DNA of 12,502 nucleotides, from contig CAZVEV010000179.1 of assembly GCA_964625865.1 (NCBI GenBank), positions 1 to 12,502 of the forward strand. The letters run 5' to 3'. Positions 1 through 6,700 of this stretch are shown piece after piece; positions within the stretch are counted from its first letter, which is position 1, and every line of letters starts with the position of its first letter. Below the pieces are notes generated by a model that was given only the letters and a program-made list of their open reading frames with translations, had not been told where the DNA came from and did no database searches. This stretch comes from CAZVEV01 sp964625865 (lineage in GTDB: Bacteria > Planctomycetota > Phycisphaerae > SM23-33). The position numbers and the translations under genes are program-made.

Positions 1-56
1 GCAGGGAGGCACCGGGCTGCTTCAGCCTGACCGCTTGAAACTGGATGCCGAGCTAC

Positions 57-119
57 GAACACTGAACACTTCTCTTCCGGGGTTAGAGCGGCCCGCGCTC
101 GCCTTCGGGCCGAACACTT
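57..119. repeat. GAACACT heptamer repeats and hairpin at the truncated gene's end
   Basis: GAACACT occurs in tandem at 57-63 and 64-70 and again at 112-118; the last two extend to GAACACTT. Between them is a 7-bp inverted repeat (CGGCCCG at 89-95, CGGGCCG at 106-112) with a 10-nt loop. The stop codon of the C25-propeptide gene and its last unconserved codons lie within this block. There is no U-run for a terminator. It may be a small dispersed repeat element that replaced the gene's 3' part. Bases 1-56 show no gene. Confidence 0.5.
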
Positions 120-787
120 GAGGTGAGATGCAACTCAACGTCGAGCTCACGGCAGACGCGCACGGTCCGCTCGATCGGATTGTATTGCACCGGGGCCACG
201 ACGACCCTGGCAAGTTTGCGCGTGCCCATCCAGGCCTCGGTCACTTCCACGTGCCGATGGGGCCAGTACGCGCCGGCGCCATAGATCGCATCGTCGCGCT
301 TGCGCTGCACGCGTGTGACGGCTTGTGTGTGGTTGACGGCAACGGTTTCGCGCATTTCGACCGCCGCGACCTCAATGCCTGCGGTGGTCGCGGCGTAGAT
401 GGCCCGTACAATCGTCCCGGTAATGGAATGCCCCGGCACGCCGGGCAGCGACTTCGCGAAAACCGGAAGGTCCGGGGTGCCGGGGTTGCCGCGCCCCGCC
501 TGCCCGTCCATGCGGATGACCGTCCCGTCATCGACATTCTCGAAAACCGGTTCCGGGAAGACCACCGTGAGGCGGCCGGGCTCCCCGGTGTCCGCATCCG
601 GAGAGGTGACGCTCCAGACCGCCGCGCCCGGCTGTCCGGGGTGGGGCGACGGCGGCGCTCCGCCGGCTCCGCTCCGCTGTTGCCGCATGGCGACCGTGCC
701 GGTCACGAGCAATGCGGCCCCGGCGGCCCCGAGCAGGAGGCGCCGACCGGCCCGCGCCCGGACTCTACTGCTGTCCTTCGTTGTCAT
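83..787 (-). CDS. Secreted gingipain-type (C25) propeptide protein lacking a catalytic domain, probably truncated
   Basis: Encodes 234 residues. A hydrophobic signal segment (about 15-33; GRRLLLGAAGAALLVTG) follows an Arg-rich start, giving a Sec or weak Tat-like signal. Residues about 55-221 resemble the peptidase C25 (gingipain) propeptide: TPDLPVFAKSLPG at 105-117 and EAWMGTRKLARVVVAPVQYN at 184-203, followed by a VRVCRELDVELHL beta strand. In full C25 precursors a Cys/His catalytic domain follows. Here the frame ends at TAA (83-85) after a tail, SVRPEGERGPL, unlike the family, and no frame resumes in the remaining 82 bases. The ATG at 785-787 was chosen because the signal peptide follows it. 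An AGGAG lies 13 nt upstream, rather far. It overlaps the 3' end of the giant gene by 23 bp, which suggests coupling. It may be a degraded protease gene or a stand-alone propeptide-like inhibitor or chaperone. Confidence 0.75.
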   Translation of the reverse strand: MTTKDSSRVRARAGRRLLLGAAGAALLVTGTVAMRQQRSGAGGAPPSPHPGQPGAAVWSVTSPDADTGEPGRLTVVFPEPVFENVDDGTVIRMDGQAGRGNPGTPDLPVFAKSLPGVPGHSITGTIVRAIYAATTAGIEVAAVEMRETVAVNHTQAVTRVQRKRDDAIYGAGAYWPHRHVEVTEAWMGTRKLARVVVAPVQYNPIERTVRVCRELDVELHLTSSVRPEGERGPL

Positions 788-3700
788 CCGGCGCCACCAG
801 CTCCTCGAGACTGAGTACGAAGTCCCCGCCCACGGCAATGCACTCGGCCGGCGCTTCCGGCGCGTGTGACAGATGGTAGCCGACCTCGCCGTTTGCCTGC
901 ACGACGGCGTATCCGAACAGGAACATCGGTTGCAGCGGGTTCGTCACATCCAGGATCCAGACGCCCTTCGAGCGAAAGCCCGTCAACAGGCACCGGGACC
1001 ATTCGCCTCCACACTCGAAGACCACGGTCTCGTTCTCGTCCGCCTGCCCTACGAAGACGCCCTTGCCGTCGTCCACTGGCTCGGCGTAAGCGGGGAGCAT
1101 TCGCTTTGCGTCCGGCCCCAGCCCGAATGCGACGGTACCCGCGTCTTTCCCACGTTCGTAGTAGAACAGGATGTAGTCGTTCTTGGCCATGGCCCCCTCG
1201 AAGGCGGACGCAAAGACGGACACCTCGACGTCGCCTACCCACACCTTGAGCTCCGAGATGTCGGCCGTCTCGACCGGAATCCCTGCCTGGCGCAGTTCGT
1301 CGCGGTCGACGACGACAACGCACGGGCCGGCCGCTGCGCGCTCAGGCACATTGAAGACCGCCAGCTTGCGGTCGCGCGGCGCCTGTGTCGTGACGCTCTT
1401 CGGGCCGAACAGCTCGGTGTCCCCGTTATGGGTCACCTCTTCCAACCAGTAGTAGTACCGCCGGTCCGGCCGCACGGCGGCATCGACCAGCTCGTACGCC
1501 TGTCCTGCGCCGTTCGGCGAGCCGGGAACGAGCCTCGGGTTGACCCGGTCTGCGGCGGCCGACACCGATGCCCACGGCCCTGCTTGGTCCGTGCGGTAGA
1601 TGTTGAAGCCCCTGCACGCGGTCTCGATGGCTGTCACCCACCGGATCCGAACCACGCCGTCGACGGCCTCGGCCGCTAAGGACAGCAACGTGACGGCTGT
1701 CGGATTGCCCGCACGGAAGCCGAAATCGGCCAGAGCGAAGTCCTGCCCGGGCCCCAGGGGCACGATGATGGAAGTGGACGTGGTGACTTCGTTGTACCCC
1801 GTTGGGATGTCGGTGACCATCACATCCACGCGGTACTGGCCGTAGCCGAGGCCCGGGAACAGGTAGTTGCCCCGTCGCCCGCCGGCATCCGTGGTCGTGT
1901 TGGTCGTGGCCAGGAGATGCCAACTGCCGTTGGTGTACGTGTAGAGTTGGACCCGCACCCCGTTCAGCCCCCAGACACTCAGGTCCTCGTCGGGCTGGCC
2001 GTTACCGTCGAGATCCACCCACACCTGGTCGCCGATCGATACGGTGGTGATCTCGTACGGGACGTCGTTCGTGGCGGGCGGAACGCCGGGTGTCTCCGGC
2101 GGCGTGCGGGGCGCCGCGATTACCCTGTTGACCGACGCCGTTCCGGTCTCCTCCAGGGCCGTGAAGAACACGGACACGTTCGTCGTCGACCCCACGGGCA
2201 ACGGCCCTACGTCGCTCCAGAGAAGCGTGCCGTTCGTCACCGCGTCAACCGGCGGCTGCGCTCTCACGAACGCCAGATGGTTGGTACTGTACACGTCCGT
2301 TAGGGGCACGCTGACGAAGTCCAGGTCACCGGTATTCGTGACAGTGATCCGGAACTCCATGGTCTCCCGGATGACGGCGGGCCGGTTGGTCGGCGCTACG
2401 AGCACCTTGCTCAGAGAATAGCCCGGCTGGACGACGTCGACCACCGCCGGATCGTCATCCGTGACGGTTCCCAGCGGCGGCAGCGGAAGTCCTGTGCTGC
2501 CGACCGGAGTCCCCACCACGGTGGCGATGTTGGTGATGTCCGCCAGGACGTTGGTGGCCCTCGCCGTCAGCGTCGTCGATGCGGCCGGCGCCAGGGGGCC
2601 GGGTATCGTGCCGATACTGCCCAGTATGTCGTCCGTCAGCGTGATGTTGCTCAACCAGGTGTTGCCCACGTTGTCGACGCGATAGGTGTAGAGGACGTCT
2701 TCGCCGGGCAGGATATGGTATACCCCCCCGTCCGGGGCGCGGCCGGCCAGCTTGGTGACGCGAATCCCCGGCTGCGCGAGAAGGAGCCCGGCGTCGATGG
2801 TGTCGATGCTGTCGCCCGACACCAGCGTCACCCACGGCGTCAATCCGGTGACCTGGTCCGTGTCGCTGTCAAGGGCGTCGTCCGCGCCCTGGTTGGCCGG
2901 CGTGAACACGAGGCCCGGCGGCTGGCTGACGCCGACACGGTAGGTTCCGGGCGGCAGGCCTGTGAACGCGTACGAGCCGTCCGGCAACGTACCGGCCGTC
3001 GCCACGACCGTTCCGTTCGTGTGGTAGAGCGAAAGGAGGATACCCGGCATGCCGGGTTCGCCCGATTCCTGAATGCCGTCCAGGTCGAGGTCGGTCCATA
3101 CCCGGTTGCCGAGGCTTGCCGGTTGATAGAGGCCCGCATCGACGGTCAGTTCGACCTGGCCGACGCCGAGGCTGACGGGAAGGGCGCGTCCCGTGGCGGG
3201 GTCGATGTCGCTGTCCGTACCGTCGTCGCTTCCCGCATCCCGCGGGCCGAAACGATGCCCGGCAGGCGGCACAACTTCGACCGTGTAATCGCCCGGCACA
3301 AGCCTCTCGAAGCGATACAGGCCGTTCGTGTCCGTGGTCGTGGTGGCCACCAGGTTTGACCCGGCGTCATAGAGGTTGACCGTCACGTTGCTTACGCCCG
3401 ATTCGGCGGCGTCCTGCACCCCGTTGGCGTCCACGTCCAGCCACACGCGGTCTCCCAGTGCCGCGCCGATCACGGTGACGGCATCGTCCCTGTCGGTCAC
3501 GTCCGCCACGAACGGGAGGTTTGTGCCCCCGCTGTCGGTCGGGTTGGCGACCACGACGCCGACGTTGGTCACGCCGGCGGTGACATTCGAGTGGATGGCC
3601 GTCAGACGATTCGTCTCGCCCGGCGCCAGCGGTCCGGGCAGCGTGCCCACCACGAGCAGCACGTCGTCCGTAACCACGAGGTCGCTGAGGTACGTGTCGC

Positions 3701-6700
3701 CGACGTTCACCACTTCGTAGGTGTACACGACGTCGGAGCCCGAAACGACGATGTTGGTGGTCCCGTCCGGAGCGCTGTCGGCCGTCTTGATGAGCTGCAC
3801 GGCCGGCCGGATCTGGTCCACGACGGCGTCATCGTCGTCACCGACCGGGTCGTCATTGGGGTCGTCGCCCACTACACTTGCGGTGTTGGTCAGATCGCCG
3901 CTGATGGACGTGTCCACCCGGATGGTCGCCACGCCGCCGACGGCGAGCGTGCCCAGGTTGGTCGCGACGTTGGGTGTGATGTTGGTGTCCGTGACCGTGA
4001 CATCGTCGAGCGGCACGTCGCCCGTGTTGCGGACGATCATGCAGTAGGTCACCATCGCACCGGCAACGCCCTGCACGCTCTGTACGCCGGGGCAGCTCCC
4101 GTCCAGACTCACCGTCTTGTCGATCGCAATCGCCGGCCCGATCTCATCGACGACGGCGTCGTCGTCGTCACCGACCGGGTCGTCGTTGGGGTCGTCGCCG
4201 ACGACGCTGGCGGTATTGGTGAGGTCGCCGCTGATGGTCGTATCCACGCGGATCGTGGCTACGCCGCCGACGGCCAGCGTGCCCAGGTTGGTTGAGACGT
4301 TGGGCGTGATGTTGGTGTCCGTGACGGTGACGTCATCGAGCGGCACGTCGCCCGTGTTGCGGACGATCATGCAGTAGGTCACCGTCGCGCCGGCAACGCC
4401 CCGCACGCTTTGCACGCCGGGGCAGCTTCCGTCCAGACTGACCGTCTTGTCGATCGCGACAGCCGGGTTGATGACATCCGTGATTGCGTCGTCGCTGTCG
4501 CTCACGTCCGGGATGTCCGGCAGGTCCGCGCCGGAACCATCCGTCGGGTTGCCGGTCACCACGCCGACGTTGGTGACGTCGGCCGTGACGTTCGACCGCG
4601 TCGCCGTCAAGGTGTTGGTCGCGCCCGGCGGCATGCGCCCCGGGAGCGTGCCGATCACGCCTTCCACGCTGTCGGTCACGGTCACATTGTCCAGGTGTGT
4701 GTCCCCGACGTTCACCACTTCGTAGGTGTACAGCACATCGGAACCGGAACGGACAAGGTTGGTCGTGCCGTCCGGCGCGCTGCCGGCAAGCTTCGTGATG
4801 CGGATGCCGGGGTTCACGACCACCACCACCGCGTCGTCGCTATCGTTCACGTTGCCGAGAACGGCAATGTCCGTGCCGTTGCTCTCGGACGGGTTGCCGT
4901 CGGCAACGGCCGTGTTCGTCACCGTGGCGACCACGCTGGCGTTGGTCGTCGACAGCACGTTGGTTGCACCCGGGGCGACGGGGCCGGCGATCGTCCCGAT
5001 CACGCCCTCGACGTTGTCCGTGACCACGATGTCCGCCAGGTAGGTGGTGCCCGTGTTGACGACCTCGTAGCGGTAAATAACGCTGCTGCCGGAGAGCACG
5101 TACTCCACGTCCCCGTCGGCCGCGTTTCCCGCGGTCTTGGTCAGGACAAGCCCGGCGCGAAGCGCAAACCCGAAGTCATTGCCCGCGTCGGTCAGGCCGC
5201 GCGCCATGCCGAAGTCCGCATCCTCCAGGTTGTCCGTCGTCAGGAACGCGCCGCCGGGAAGCGTTCCCGTGTCGCTGTCCAGCACGAAGGCGCCCATGGC
5301 CGCGACCAGGAAGGCGTACTCCCCGTTGGCGTCGGTTGTGCGCGTGTCCAGCAGGACGTCGGCCGCGTCGACGACGCCATTGGTGTTGACGTCCCGGTAC
5401 AGGCGGACAACCGCTCCCGGCTGGCCGACGTCCAGGCCGTTGAGCACACCGTCCTCGTTGGCATCGTGGAAGACCGTGCCCGTGATCAGGTTGGGATCGC
5501 ACGTCAGGCAGTCGAAACTCTCGTAGTCGTCCCCGATCGACAGCGGGCGCGGGTTGGATGCCGCGCCGGTCGTCTTGTCGATGTCGTACAGCGCGTCTCC
5601 CGTGCCGGTCGTTCCGAACAGCCGCCCCGAGTTGTCGAAGCCCAACCCCTCCATGTCGCCCACACCCAACGCGCCCACGTCGGTTGCCGCGCCGGTCGCC
5701 TTGTCGATCCGCACCAGGCGGTCATCGACACCGCCCGAGTTTGCAATGGCGTACATCCGGCCGTCAAACGGGTCGATGGCGACGTCGTCTATGTCGATCA
5801 GGTTGCTGACGGCGGGGATAACAACGTAGTCTTCGCCCGGTCCGAAGAAGTTCGAGATGACCGAGCCCGACGCTGCGTCGATGGCGATCAGCAGGTCGTT
5901 GGTGGGGTCGTTGCGCTCGGCACCGTACAGCACGCCGCTGAACGGGTCCAGCGACAGGCTGTCGACATCGTTGATAGACCAGGGGCCACGGCTGCCGTTC
6001 GCGGTCCCGAAGCTCCCGATGGCGGAATAGACGCCGGTGGTCGGGTTGAGCGTGCCCAACCCGGCACTGTCGGCCGCGTACACCGTCCTCGTAAACGGAT
6101 CCGTTGCGATGGCCTCGATGTTGTCGGTGCCTGTGCCGATGCCCACGGCTGTCTCGGCGCCCGTGATGCGGTTGATGCGGATCATCAGGTCGTCGCCCCC
6201 GCCGGCGCCGCCGTCGTCGGCCACGATGAAGCACGCGCCGCAGAGGTTGCTGGTGAAGTTCATCAGGCCCGCATCCACGGTCAGCAGATCCGCCCCCGGA
6301 GAAAGCACCAGCGGGGCCGTAATGCCCGTGGACGGATCGGCGTCGCTGTCTCGCGCGTCGTCCCCGCCCCGGTCCTGCAGGGCAAAGTCGTACCCGGCCG
6401 GTGGGCGGAAGCCCGCCAGGTACGCGGCCGGGGCGAGGTTGGTGAAGGCGTACGCCCCGTCCACTGCCGTGGTCGTCGTGTTCAGCACGTTGGAACCCGC
6501 ATCGTAGAGGGTCACGACCACGCCGGGCACGCCCGGTTCGCCCGCATCCTGGATGCCGTTCCAGTTGATGTCGTCCCAGACCAGGTCCCCGATGATGCCG
6601 GATGATGCAACGGCGACGGGGTTTGTCGCCATTCGCACGATGGGCGAGACGACCTTGTCGCTGGTAACGAAAACCCTGTTCGTGAATACGTCAACGCCAC

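Noticed and set aside
788..838. Upstream ATG at 836-838 for the C25-propeptide gene
   Set aside because: It would add 17 residues before the Arg-rich signal peptide start and deepen the overlap with the giant gene; no RBS supports it.
2715..3359. Plus-strand open frame of about 214 codons opposite the SdrD-B repeats
   Set aside because: Shadow of two SdrD-B repeats; no start signal and no domain.
4410..6605. Long plus-strand open frame of 731 codons antisense to the giant gene
   Set aside because: It mirrors the GC-rich repetitive coding strand, is rich in Arg/Val/His/Asp runs without domain features, and has no RBS. The minus-strand frame has clear domains over the same span.
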